From: Bacteroidota bacterium
GTDB taxonomy: Bacteria; Bacteroidota; Bacteroidia; Bacteroidales; UBA5342
DNA: 62,168 bases
Reading direction: 5' to 3'
Assembly (NCBI GenBank): GCA_003249935.1
Contig: QKHT01000259.1
Location: 1-62,168, forward strand
Below the pieces are notes generated by a model. The model was not told the origin of the DNA, made no database searches, and saw only the letters and a list, made by a program, of their open reading frames with translations. The position numbers were made by a program, and so were the translations under genes. Positions 34,835 through 43,336 of this stretch are shown piece after piece (the stretch's first letter is position 1; every line of letters starts with the position of its first letter).

Positions 34835-37800
34835 TTATAAATTCAAAATGAGACCTAATCGTGCTGTTCTGGCCTGTGGGTACATGCCAAAATCGATCCC
34901 TGTACTCAATATATCCCCTCCCCTCATACTTCCCACGTCTGGATCAATGTATGGGTATTTGGTCAATATGGCTGCATTATCAATTGCCCCGTATATCCGA
35001 AGACTGGAGATCTTTGCCTTGTTGACAAGCCCTTTGGGAATTGTATAGCCTAACTCGATAGTGCCTATTTTCAGGAACGATGCATTCTTGACCCAAAACT
35101 CCGAAGCTTTTTGCATGTTCTGGTTAAAGTCTTCGACAACAAATCTTGGAATTGAAGTTACGTCCCCCTCTTTTGTCCACCTGTCCAAAAAGAATGTTGG
35201 CATATTTCCATTACCGTAAACACCTTGTTTGTAGGGTGCCACAAAAACATCCACATTGGCCTTGCCGTTCATAAATACGCTAAAATCAAACCCTCTCCAC
35301 TTTGCCGCGAGATTGACCCCATAAACCCACTCGGGCCATGGGTTGCCAATCATCTGGCGGTCGTCTATAGTAATTTGTCCGTTCCCGTCGTAATCTGCCC
35401 ATTTAAAATCTCCCGGAGAAGCATTTGGATAAGTCAGGTTGCCCGCTTCATCTTTGTATTGTTGTATTTCTTCAACGTTTTGGAAAATGCCGTCAATTTT
35501 ATACCCGTAGAAATAACCAATGGGCATTCCGACTTCCATACGGGTAATCAATGTGTTGTTCCAATCACCTCCTTCTTCGTACCCATTCTCGTTGCCAACG
35601 CTGGTAACTTCATTTTTGAAATAAGTTGCATTCGCATCAACCGAGAAATGAACATCTTTCACCTTAAAATTATAACCTAATTGAAATTCAATACCTGTGT
35701 TTTTAACACTCCCAACATTATAATAGGGAGAGATGTTGCCCCGCACAGCTTCGATATTTCTCCGGAACAACAGGTCTTTTGTTGTCTTGTTGAAGTAATC
35801 GATACCTACACGCAACTGGCTATTGAATAAACCAATATCAGCACCAATATTCAGCTGCTCGCTGGTTTCCCATTTCACGTCTTCATTAACCAGCGACTTG
35901 GGTGAAGATCCTGTAATAATCATGCCTCCATCTCCCCAAACGGCACGCTGGTCGTTGGCAATTATTGAGGTATAATTGAAAGCCCCAATGCTTTCGTTTC
36001 CATTTTGCCCCCAACTGGCCCGCAATTTTAACTGGCTTATTTCCGGGATGTTCCAGAAATCCTCGTTTGTCAAATTCCACCCCAAACTGACCCCGGGGAA
36101 CACTGCATATTTGTTCTTTGCACCAAAATTGGAAGACCCATCGCGCCTCACAACAACCTCGGCCATGTATTTTTCGGCATAGTTGTAGCTCAACCTGCCA
36201 AAAACTGAAGCCAGTGAATGTGTAACGCTTGCCGATCCCGAATTGACAGATGTAAGCAAATCGCCCGAGTCTAAATACCAAAAATTTGAATTTTGCTGTG
36301 CTTCCATCGGAAGGTTTTTACGGGATCCCTCAATATCAACCCGGTTGTTACGGGATGCGGATACACCAATAAGTCCTTTGATGGAGTGCCTTCCGATTTC
36401 CTTATTATAGTTGAGTGTGTTTTCCCATTGCCAGAAGGTAGATTTGTTCATTTGCTGAGAAACTGAGTTCTCGTCTGAATTCATATTCGCGCTATGGGTA
36501 AAAATAGGCGAATAACTTCTTTTATCATCATGAGCAATCTGAAGGGCAAAGTCTGTTTTGAATTCAAAATCATTCAGAAAATTGATTCTCGCATATGAAT
36601 TCCCGAAGAATGTCCCACTTGAATTATACTGATTCCCATTCCTTTCAATAAATGACAATGGGTTTTCAGGTATTTGTTCGGAAGTTGAAAGGCCATATCC
36701 CCTTTCATCGCCATTTACAGGATCGTAAACGGGAGTGGTCGGCGGCATAATCAGGGCAAATGACAATACATTTGCATTGCCGCCTGTGCCTGTACCAACA
36801 CCTTTCTTTTCGTTTTGGACATAGTTTAGGTTGGCTCCTACAGTAAGATAATCAGTTGCATCAAGTTCTGTATTGATACGGGCGGTATAGCGGCGAAAGA
36901 ATGATTTGTCCATATCTGCCCCAATAATCCCATCCTGGTCTCTATACCCTAACGACAAGAGGGTGCTCGACTTCTCGCTCCCCGAAGTTGCAGTGATGTT
37001 ATGTTCCTGAACCGGGGCATTATTGGTAATTACGTCTAACCAATCAGTATCTATTCCTTGGTTTTCGACAGGCCGCCCTGATGGGTAAGTTTTTCCGGCA
37101 TTGGCAAAAGCTTCTTTTGTCATCATAAGAAAATCATCTGTTCCCATTAGCTCCGGCATATTAAATGCAGATTGCACACCATAGAACCCATTGTACACGA
37201 TCGACGTTTGACCTTTTTTTGCCCTCTTCGTTGTTACCAGAATTACCCCGTTGGCAGCCCGTGCCCCATAAATTGCCGAAGAGGTGGCATCTTTCAAGAC
37301 TTCAATTGATTCAATATCTACCGGATTGATATCGTTCAAATCGGACATTGGCAATCCATCGACAATAATCAGCGGATTGGAATTTCCGTTGGTACCCACG
37401 CCACGGATTGTAATTTTTGGGGCACTCCCGGGCTGGGCCGACCCTGATGAAAGCACCACACCTGAGGCTTTGCCCTGCAGTGCCTGGGCTGCATTTGATG
37501 GGCGCGACTGCAACAGGTCTTCCGAGTTTAAGCTGCTAATAGCTCCTGTAACAACACTGCGCTTTTGCACACCATAACCAACTGCCACCACTTCCTCCAA
37601 ACCAATGGCGTCTGCTTCAAGGTTTACATTTATAGTTGACTGCCCCACAACCTTGATTTCCTGGCTTTTCATACCCACAAACGAAAACTGCAACACATCG
37701 CCAACCTTTGCTGCAATTGTGTAACTGCCATTTACACCGGTAACCGTACCGTTAGTTGTTCCTTTAATGATTATAGTTACTCCCGGCAGTGGCTCCCCTC

Positions 37801-38233
37801 GTTCATCGGTAATTTTTCCTGAAATAGACCTCTGTTGTTGTGTCAACAAATCAGTTATGGCGCCACCTGCATTTTTTAACACGATAATGCGGTCACGAAC
37901 AGAATATTCAATATCAGTGCCCTCAAATAATAAATCCAAAGCCTGTTCAATATTCTTGTTTTCAATGTTGACATTTACTTTTCGTTCTACATTGATAAGG
38001 TTTTCGCTGTACAGAAAGTAAAATTCACTTTGCTTTTCTATACCGTTTAGAACCTCCTTAATGGTAGCCTGGCGCATCGTTAAGTTGAGCATTTTGTTTT
38101 GCGAATAACTCTTATTGGCCCAAACCCCAGCTACAGAAACCAATATTAGGAATACCGATAGTTTCATAATTTTCAATAGTTTGACTAGTCCGGGAATTTT
38201 GCGGTCCCGGTCAAAACAGAATTTTTTTTTCAT
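34835..38233 (-). CDS. SusC/RagA-like TonB-dependent outer-membrane transporter with STN signalling domain
   Basis: This 1132-aa protein imports glycan fragments across the outer membrane using TonB energy. A leader ('SVFLILVSVAGVWANKSYS') is followed by a FecA-type STN domain (~50-115, 'MRQATIKEVLNGIEKQSEFYF') that talks to the FecR anti-sigma factor. A carboxypeptidase-like domain follows (~135-210, 'ISGKITDERGEPLPGVTI'), then the plug with SusC signature 'AVGYGVQKRSVVTGAI'. The beta-barrel ends in 'RTARLGLILNL'. The STN domain plus upstream sigma/FecR genes show it is both transporter and sensor. The 154-bp leader upstream carries two hairpins and a putative antisense RNA. Confidence 0.97.
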   Translation of the reverse strand: MKKKFCFDRDRKIPGLVKLLKIMKLSVFLILVSVAGVWANKSYSQNKMLNLTMRQATIKEVLNGIEKQSEFYFLYSENLINVERKVNVNIENKNIEQALDLLFEGTDIEYSVRDRIIVLKNAGGAITDLLTQQQRSISGKITDERGEPLPGVTIIIKGTTNGTVTGVNGSYTIAAKVGDVLQFSFVGMKSQEIKVVGQSTINVNLEADAIGLEEVVAVGYGVQKRSVVTGAISSLNSEDLLQSRPSNAAQALQGKASGVVLSSGSAQPGSAPKITIRGVGTNGNSNPLIIVDGLPMSDLNDINPVDIESIEVLKDATSSAIYGARAANGVILVTTKRAKKGQTSIVYNGFYGVQSAFNMPELMGTDDFLMMTKEAFANAGKTYPSGRPVENQGIDTDWLDVITNNAPVQEHNITATSGSEKSSTLLSLGYRDQDGIIGADMDKSFFRRYTARINTELDATDYLTVGANLNYVQNEKKGVGTGTGGNANVLSFALIMPPTTPVYDPVNGDERGYGLSTSEQIPENPLSFIERNGNQYNSSGTFFGNSYARINFLNDFEFKTDFALQIAHDDKRSYSPIFTHSANMNSDENSVSQQMNKSTFWQWENTLNYNKEIGRHSIKGLIGVSASRNNRVDIEGSRKNLPMEAQQNSNFWYLDSGDLLTSVNSGSASVTHSLASVFGRLSYNYAEKYMAEVVVRRDGSSNFGAKNKYAVFPGVSLGWNLTNEDFWNIPEISQLKLRASWGQNGNESIGAFNYTSIIANDQRAVWGDGGMIITGSSPKSLVNEDVKWETSEQLNIGADIGLFNSQLRVGIDYFNKTTKDLLFRRNIEAVRGNISPYYNVGSVKNTGIEFQLGYNFKVKDVHFSVDANATYFKNEVTSVGNENGYEEGGDWNNTLITRMEVGMPIGYFYGYKIDGIFQNVEEIQQYKDEAGNLTYPNASPGDFKWADYDGNGQITIDDRQMIGNPWPEWVYGVNLAAKWRGFDFSVFMNGKANVDVFVAPYKQGVYGNGNMPTFFLDRWTKEGDVTSIPRFVVEDFNQNMQKASEFWVKNASFLKIGTIELGYTIPKGLVNKAKISSLRIYGAIDNAAILTKYPYIDPDVGSMRGGDILSTGIDFGMYPQARTARLGLILNL

Positions 38234-38240
38234 ACTTTTG
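38233..38240 (+). promoter_or_regulatory. Candidate -7 box of an antisense RNA opposite the susC leader
   Basis: TACTTTTG on the plus strand matches TAnnTTTG and overlaps the susC start codon, which lies on the minus strand at 38231-38233. It points into the susC 5' leader. No clear -33 TTTG is present 19-21 nt upstream, so strength is uncertain. Confidence 0.4.
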
Positions 38241-38261
38241 TATTGTTATAGTTAGAAATGA

Positions 38262-38292
38262 CCCTGTAAAGTGAAGCGTACAGGGCGTTTTT
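38262..38292 (+). terminator. Hairpin with T-run, first of two in the susC leader
   Basis: CCCTGTA (38262-38268) pairs with TACAGGG (38279-38285) around a 10-nt loop. On the plus strand CGTTTTT follows. On the minus strand no T-run follows, so a terminator role only makes sense for antisense transcription; in susC mRNA it would be a leader hairpin just before the start codon. Confidence 0.5.
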
Positions 38293-38302
38293 ACAATCTT
38301 CG

Positions 38303-38335
38303 GGGAAATGTTAGCAGCATTTCCCTGTTGTTTTT
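38303..38335 (+). terminator. Hairpin with T-run, second of two in the susC leader
   Basis: GGGAAATG (38303-38310) pairs perfectly with CATTTCCC (38318-38325) around a 7-nt loop, followed on the plus strand by TGTTGTTTTT. It lies 63 nt beyond fecR. Since fecR and susC are on the minus strand, where the hairpin is followed by CGAAGATTG, it fits the end of a plus-strand RNA better than the end of fecR. Confidence 0.55.
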
Positions 38336-38387
38336 AACAGATCAGGTTCTCATAGGCAGTTTCGCTTTAGTTCGTTTTGGTTAAATT

Positions 38388-39446
38388 TTATCTCTTTTTC
38401 TCAATCCGGATTATTTGTTTCGAGAATGTTCCGTCAGCATTTTTTGTGCGTGGCAATACCTGGTAATTAATTGGCGTTGCCACCGTCAACAATTCGAGTA
38501 TCTGGAACAGTGGTTCATCAACAAAGGTTACTGTGTATTTATATTGAACTATCTCTTTATCAAGCTGTATCTCTACATTAAACATTCGGCTTAACCGTTC
38601 GGCTACCTCGCCAATCGGTTCGTTTTCGAAAACCAGTTTCCCGTTTGTCCAGGCAATGTATTTCTCAACCTGCCCAAAACTGGTCTCTGCTTCACCTGTC
38701 TCCTTCTCAACTGTTACATGCTGACCGGGTTTCATCTCTTTAATGGGCTCCATGTTCCCGCTGCTTGTCGTGCCCTCCAACAAAACTTTTCCTTCCACAA
38801 GTGTAGTGGCGATATAACTATTTTCAGGATAGGCATTAACATTAAACACCGTGCCCAAAGCCTTAACATCAAAGTGCCCTGCCTTAACAACAAAGGGTTT
38901 ATCCGGATTATGTGCCACTTCAAAAAATCCTTCTCCGCTTAGCAATACATCGCGGGTCGAACCAGAAAAAAACTGCGGATATTTTATCCGGCTTCCGCAA
39001 TTGAGATGAACGACAGACCCATCCGACAGTTCAACAACAGTTCGTGACCCAACAGGCGCTATTACTTCCAATGAGTCGACAGCAACCGTTGCAATTTGAG
39101 TTGTTAACCGGCTATTCTCCGAAATGGTATAAAACAAAACGGCCAGCACCGGAATCAGAATGACCGAAGCAGCTCTGGAAATCCAACCAATTAGTCTTTG
39201 TCTTTCTGCGCGAACCGCACGGTGGTTTTCAATGTTTATTTTATGGTGGATCTTATCGAGGAGGCTGTCCAGTTTTTCGTCGGCTACATTGCCTTCTTCT
39301 TGAATAAATTGTTGCCAATCAATCTTTCCAAGCCTTTTGCTTTCACTAAAAAAAGACTCTTGTTTCATCCAATTTAAAATCGCCTCAACTTCCTGTGAGG
39401 TGCAACGGTTGTCCAAATATTTTTCCAGCAGTTCTTTTGTCATCAT
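38388..39446 (-). CDS. FecR-family anti-sigma factor
   Basis: Inner-membrane anti-sigma factor of 352 aa from the ATG at 39446; codons further upstream in frame encode an unlikely N-terminus. A short cytoplasmic N-domain ('LLEKYLDNRCTSQEVEAILNWM') binds the sigma factor. A single TM helix ('AASVILIPVLAVLFYTI', ~85-103) is followed by a periplasmic FecR domain ('VGSRTVVELSDGSVVHLN', 'GEGFFEVAHNPDKPFVVKAG') and a C-terminal DUF4974/STN-like region ('IGEVAERLSRMFNVEIQLD') that meets the STN domain of SusC. It lies 137 nt after the sigma gene and 154 nt before susC, the standard trans-envelope order. Confidence 0.95.
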   Translation of the reverse strand: MMTKELLEKYLDNRCTSQEVEAILNWMKQESFFSESKRLGKIDWQQFIQEEGNVADEKLDSLLDKIHHKINIENHRAVRAERQRLIGWISRAASVILIPVLAVLFYTISENSRLTTQIATVAVDSLEVIAPVGSRTVVELSDGSVVHLNCGSRIKYPQFFSGSTRDVLLSGEGFFEVAHNPDKPFVVKAGHFDVKALGTVFNVNAYPENSYIATTLVEGKVLLEGTTSSGNMEPIKEMKPGQHVTVEKETGEAETSFGQVEKYIAWTNGKLVFENEPIGEVAERLSRMFNVEIQLDKEIVQYKYTVTFVDEPLFQILELLTVATPINYQVLPRTKNADGTFSKQIIRIEKKR

Positions 39447-39583
39447 TCTTTTTCGGATCAGGGTTTCATTCAAAATGAATGCGTTCCCGATTAAACTTAA
39501 GCAAACTATCAAATAATGATATGCATCACAAGTTATACAACAAGGAAAGCAATAGGGACTAATAAAATATGATTATTTTTTGG

Positions 39584-40165
39584 CTAAAGGAACAAACTAA
39601 TAAACAATCCACTAACTATCAAACCATTGTCAAGCCTTTCTTTCAAAAAAGAAAGTGTGGTTACCAGATGATTTTTCACTGTATTTGCCGAAATGCCTAA
39701 TTTTTCGGCTATCTCTTTATGACTTAATCCTTCTTCGCGACTTAGCTGAAAAATCTCCTTTTGCCGGGGCGACAACTCATTCAATAAGTTTTGATATTTA
39801 TCCAGCAATTCGTTGAAGTGTATTTCGTCAGCCAGCTCGTAGCTGGTGTTAATATGCTGGAGCGATTTTACATGTTCCACATATTTTAGCTCGGTCGCCC
39901 TCTTTTTAAGCAGGTTGACCGTTGCATTGTGGGCAATGGTAAACAGAAATGACTCAAATGATGAATAGATATTGATATTGTTCCTGTTCTGCCATATTTT
40001 AACAAAAACTTCCTGAACAATCTCTTCAGTATCTGCCTCTCCTTTTACATAGCGAAAAACAAAGCCATATAATCTCCCGGAATATTTTTTATATATAGCG
40101 TCAAAAGCAGCCATATCCCCTTTCTTCAGGAGCTTTACCAGTTCGATATTGGAGTTAGTATTCAA
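39584..40165 (-). CDS. ECF RNA polymerase sigma factor (Bacteroidota PUL type)
   Basis: Sigma factor of 193 aa with region 2 ('FDAIYKKYSGRLYGFVFRY', 'EEIVQEVFVKIWQ', residues ~20-65) and region 4 ('LSPRQKEIFQLSREEG', 'SHKEIAEKLGISANTVKNH', ~125-175). It is the partner of the FecR protein and is expected to activate the susC promoter when SusC senses ligand. It starts 121 nt from the divergent propeller/AraC regulator; a 17-bp palindrome lies between them. Confidence 0.96.
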   Translation of the reverse strand: MNTNSNIELVKLLKKGDMAAFDAIYKKYSGRLYGFVFRYVKGEADTEEIVQEVFVKIWQNRNNINIYSSFESFLFTIAHNATVNLLKKRATELKYVEHVKSLQHINTSYELADEIHFNELLDKYQNLLNELSPRQKEIFQLSREEGLSHKEIAEKLGISANTVKNHLVTTLSFLKERLDNGLIVSGLFISLFL

Positions 40166-40218
40166 GAAATTGGTTCATTCGTTAGCATTGCAAAGCTATA
40201 ATTTTTCTTTTAACCCTG

Positions 40219-40235
40219 GATTGGCATTGCCAATC
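40219..40235. promoter_or_regulatory. Perfect 17-bp palindrome between divergent sigma and propeller/AraC genes
   Basis: GATTGGCA-T-TGCCAATC, with 8-bp perfect arms around one base, lies 54 bp upstream of the sigma gene start and about 51 bp upstream of the AraC-type regulator start. The position suits an operator controlling both genes. A hairpin role is unlikely with a 1-nt loop. The bound protein is unknown; the propeller/AraC regulator is a candidate, although AraC proteins more often bind direct repeats. Confidence 0.5.
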
Positions 40236-40272
40236 TGGAGACAGGTGAGTATATCGCATTTGAGATAAATTG

Positions 40273-40280
40273 TATCTTTG
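40273..40280 (+). promoter_or_regulatory. Candidate -7 box of the propeller/AraC regulator gene
   Basis: TATCTTTG matches TAnnTTTG. Transcription would begin near 40287, right at the first ATG, implying a nearly leaderless mRNA if this is the real promoter. No TTTG is seen at -33. Confidence 0.35.
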
Positions 40281-40286
40281 AAATCG

Positions 40287-43154
40287 ATGATGCGGACGAT
40301 AACATACATCTTTGTTTTGCTTTTCTGCGCTGTTGCAGCCAATGCCCTTGAAAGCCATTTTGTATTCAAAAATTTGAGTAACAAGGACGGTTTAAGCCAC
40401 AACTCGATACGGGATATCGTACAGGAAGAATCTGGGATTCTTTGGATTGCCACCAAACAAGGATTGAATAAATACGACAGCTACAGAATAAAATGTTATT
40501 ACGAAGAGGACAGCGTTGGCATTCCGTCGAATTTTACCACTTGCTTATACATTACTAAGAGCAACCGCTTATTTGTTGGCACCAAGAAAGGATTGACTGA
40601 ATACAATCGTCAGCTTGATAATTTCTCACCTGTTTTGTTTGAAGGGAAAGCCTTGCCGGCTGTGTCAACCATCATCGAAACCCAAAGCGGGTCGATCTTT
40701 ATTGGGACTCAATTGGGAATTTATGTCTATCGTCCGACACAAAATACTGTTCAGTTTGCATTGCCCCAAAACGAGATAACTTCAATCATTGAATACAATG
40801 ATGATAAATTGCTGGCGACCTCATTTTCCGGGGTTCATCTGCTTAATCAGGAGGGTATTTTACTTGAAAAATATGATACTTCAAACACCAAAGGTCTTCC
40901 AACCAATACGATAAATAAGGCCTTCGCCGACAAAGCCGGCAATTGCTGGATTGCTGCTGCAAACTTTGGTTTGTTACGATTCAATTTAAAGCAACGGGAA
41001 TGCGAAAAGATAAAGCTTTCCAAGAATGACCTGTGGGAAACAAAGACAGTGCACGATATTAGGGAAGATTTGGATGGAAATTTGTGGATTTGCAGCAATA
41101 AAGGGGTTTCTGTTTTCATGCCTGCTGCCAAACAATGCAAAAACATCCGCCAAGCGGCCAATAATCCGGACAAAGATTTGAATACAGGTGCAACCTACTG
41201 CTTGTTCCGGAGCAAGGAGGATATTATGTGGATGGGCACCGAATTTGGCGGTGTAGATTACACCCGGCTTAGCAATTCAAAAGGCATTTTTAACATCTAT
41301 CCGGGCAACGAAAAAAACGAACTGCCGCTTAAAACCATCTTCAACCTTTATAAAGACTCGAAAGGAATTCTCTGGATTGCGGCAAAGGATGGCGGGGTTT
41401 GTACGATGAACCCGAAAACAAAAGAGATTTTAACATTCTACCCTTATGGCGGAAAGAATTCGTTAAGTCCGGGAAGTGTTCATACTATTTCAGAAGACAG
41501 AGACGGAAACTTATGGTTTGGCCACTACAAAAGCGGTATCGACATCTTAAACCCAACAACCGGAAAATTCAAACGACTTTCGGTTTCGTCCGAAATAAAC
41601 GACAGCATTACCGAGAATTCGGTTTACAGTATATTTAAAGATTCGCAGCAACAAATTTGGGTAGGAACCCGGCTCGGCGTTTATCGTTACAGTTATGAAA
41701 AACAAATACTTGAGCCGTTTCTGACAAAGGAATTGGGCAATGCTTTTATCTACAAAATTTTCGAAGATAATACCGGTAAAATATGGTTTTGCATCCGCTT
41801 GGGAGGAGGTTTGGCATGTTACAATGCCAACACCGGAACATTAAAACGGTACGACCTGCAAGATGGATTGTCGACCAGAAAAATAATTGCATCCACAGAA
41901 GACAGTTCCGGGCAAATTTGGTTTGGCACCATTGACGGGGGCGTGAATATTTTTAACCCCAAAACCGACTCTTTTAACCAACTGGACATGAACGATGGCC
42001 TTCCCAACAATACGGTTTATGGTATTCTGGAAGCCAATGATGGGAATATATGGCTAAGCACCAACCAGGGGATTTCAAAATACAATGTGCAGAACGGAAC
42101 GTTCAGGAACTACAATCTGGATGATGGATTGGCCCAGATTCAGTTTAGCTATGGCTCGTATTTAAAAGACGACGACGGAACGCTTTATTTTGGGCACATC
42201 AATGGTTTAAGTTATTTCAACCCGGCAGAACTGTCGGTTAACAACATCAAACCTTACCTCGTTTTTACTGATTTTAAACTGGCCAACGAAAGCGTCAAAC
42301 TCACTAAAAATGGCATTTTGACCAGACCAATCAACCAAACAGAACGAATAACCTTAAACTATTCGCAAAAAGCCTTCACCATCGACTTTGCCGCCGTTAA
42401 CCATCTATCGGGAGGTGTTAACAATTTTTATTATTACCTCGATGGTTTTGAGGATAGTTGGATGAAAGTGGGGAACAAAACCAGTGCTACTTACACCAAT
42501 TTGAAGCCCGGAACTTATACGTTCTATCTAAAAGCCGAAAATAACGACAGAGTTGAAAGCACCAATATTAAAAGGCTTGAAATCACCATTCGGGCACCAT
42601 TCTATTTATCAATCTGGGCATATCTGTTTTATTTGTCCGTCCTTCTGGCCGTAGTTTACTATTTATACCGAAAAGTAACCATATATAAAGAGAAGGCTGC
42701 ATTGGAACGCGAACGCTTAGAAGCTGAAAGGCTGAAAGCGTTAAACCAGTTAGCAGATTTTGGTGCAATAATGGAATGTAACTTTCAGGATAATGACAAA
42801 GCGTTTATCGAAAAAGTAACAACCATCATAAAAGAAAACATCGAAAGCAAAACCTTGAATACCGATGTGCTTGCCAAAGAGCTGGGCATAAGCAAGACCC
42901 TTTTGTACCAAAAGCTAAAAAAACTGGTTAACATGTCTGGTTCCGATTTAATTCAGTCCATCCGTTTAAAAAGGTCGATTGAATTAATGGCAGACACCAA
43001 CCGGAATATCTCCGACATTGCCTACGAAGTGGGTTTCTCCGACCCCAATTATTTTGGCAAGGTTTTTAACAAATTATATAAAAAATCGCCCTCTGCGTTT
43101 CGGAAAGAAATGCTTGCCAAAGCAAAACATTCGGAGGAAAAAAGCGGTTCATAA
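40287..43154 (+). CDS. Kinase-less membrane regulator: Reg_prop propellers, Y_Y_Y, TM helix, AraC DNA-binding domain
   Basis: Protein of 955 aa. I use ATG 40287 (or 40290) because the frame's earlier opening is a TTG. Signal peptide 'ITYIFVLLFCAVAANA' leads to periplasmic propellers with repeated 'LWIATKQGLNKY', 'NLWICSNKGVSVF' and 'IWFGTIDGGVNIF' blades, then a Y_Y_Y domain (~690-765, 'FYYYLDGFEDSWM'). A TM helix (~773-793) precedes a charged coiled coil ('ERERLEAERLKALNQL'), and directly after comes an AraC domain (~830-945, 'LAKELGISKTLLYQKLKKL', 'IAYEVGFSDPNYFGKVFNK'). The coil resembles the one before HisKA in normal HTCS proteins, but HisKA, HATPase and receiver are all absent. It heads the rightward gene run and probably senses the glycan directly. 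Confidence 0.93.
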   Translation: MMRTITYIFVLLFCAVAANALESHFVFKNLSNKDGLSHNSIRDIVQEESGILWIATKQGLNKYDSYRIKCYYEEDSVGIPSNFTTCLYITKSNRLFVGTKKGLTEYNRQLDNFSPVLFEGKALPAVSTIIETQSGSIFIGTQLGIYVYRPTQNTVQFALPQNEITSIIEYNDDKLLATSFSGVHLLNQEGILLEKYDTSNTKGLPTNTINKAFADKAGNCWIAAANFGLLRFNLKQRECEKIKLSKNDLWETKTVHDIREDLDGNLWICSNKGVSVFMPAAKQCKNIRQAANNPDKDLNTGATYCLFRSKEDIMWMGTEFGGVDYTRLSNSKGIFNIYPGNEKNELPLKTIFNLYKDSKGILWIAAKDGGVCTMNPKTKEILTFYPYGGKNSLSPGSVHTISEDRDGNLWFGHYKSGIDILNPTTGKFKRLSVSSEINDSITENSVYSIFKDSQQQIWVGTRLGVYRYSYEKQILEPFLTKELGNAFIYKIFEDNTGKIWFCIRLGGGLACYNANTGTLKRYDLQDGLSTRKIIASTEDSSGQIWFGTIDGGVNIFNPKTDSFNQLDMNDGLPNNTVYGILEANDGNIWLSTNQGISKYNVQNGTFRNYNLDDGLAQIQFSYGSYLKDDDGTLYFGHINGLSYFNPAELSVNNIKPYLVFTDFKLANESVKLTKNGILTRPINQTERITLNYSQKAFTIDFAAVNHLSGGVNNFYYYLDGFEDSWMKVGNKTSATYTNLKPGTYTFYLKAENNDRVESTNIKRLEITIRAPFYLSIWAYLFYLSVLLAVVYYLYRKVTIYKEKAALERERLEAERLKALNQLADFGAIMECNFQDNDKAFIEKVTTIIKENIESKTLNTDVLAKELGISKTLLYQKLKKLVNMSGSDLIQSIRLKRSIELMADTNRNISDIAYEVGFSDPNYFGKVFNKLYKKSPSAFRKEMLAKAKHSEEKSGS

Positions 43155-43336
43155 TATATACATCACCTCTTTTCAATACGATTAAAGCCCTGACAGACTG
43201 TCGGGTGAATCAGATTACTCTTTTTACGAACAGGTTTACCGACCCAGTTGCCAAATCAAAAATATTTTTGTTTGACAGATCTTTCATGCAAGGCCTTATG
43301 CCCAAAATGCAGATGGCTCGGAAACAACTATTCAAT

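Larger units (their letters stand above)
38247..38336 (+). ncRNA. Putative cis-antisense small RNA opposite the susC leader (DonS-like)
   Basis: Starting about 7 nt after the -7 box, a plus-strand RNA would run through two perfect hairpins, each followed by a T-rich run only on this strand. The first is 38262-38285 then CGTTTTT, the second 38303-38325 then TGTTGTTTTT. The 45-90 nt product would be fully complementary to the leader of susC mRNA. In Bacteroides, PULs with an ECF sigma/anti-sigma pair are known to carry antisense sRNAs of this size opposite susC homologues (DonS type) that repress the operon. Position, size, orientation and context all agree; expression is inferred. Confidence 0.5.

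Noticed and set aside
39467..39481. CATTCA-AAA-TGAATG palindrome upstream of fecR
   Set aside because: Short, AT-rich and likely by chance at this length; no partner site seen.
43188..43205. GC-rich hairpin before the GH43 gene as terminator
   Set aside because: The stem has a bulged base and a 3-nt loop with no T-run after it; too weak to call.
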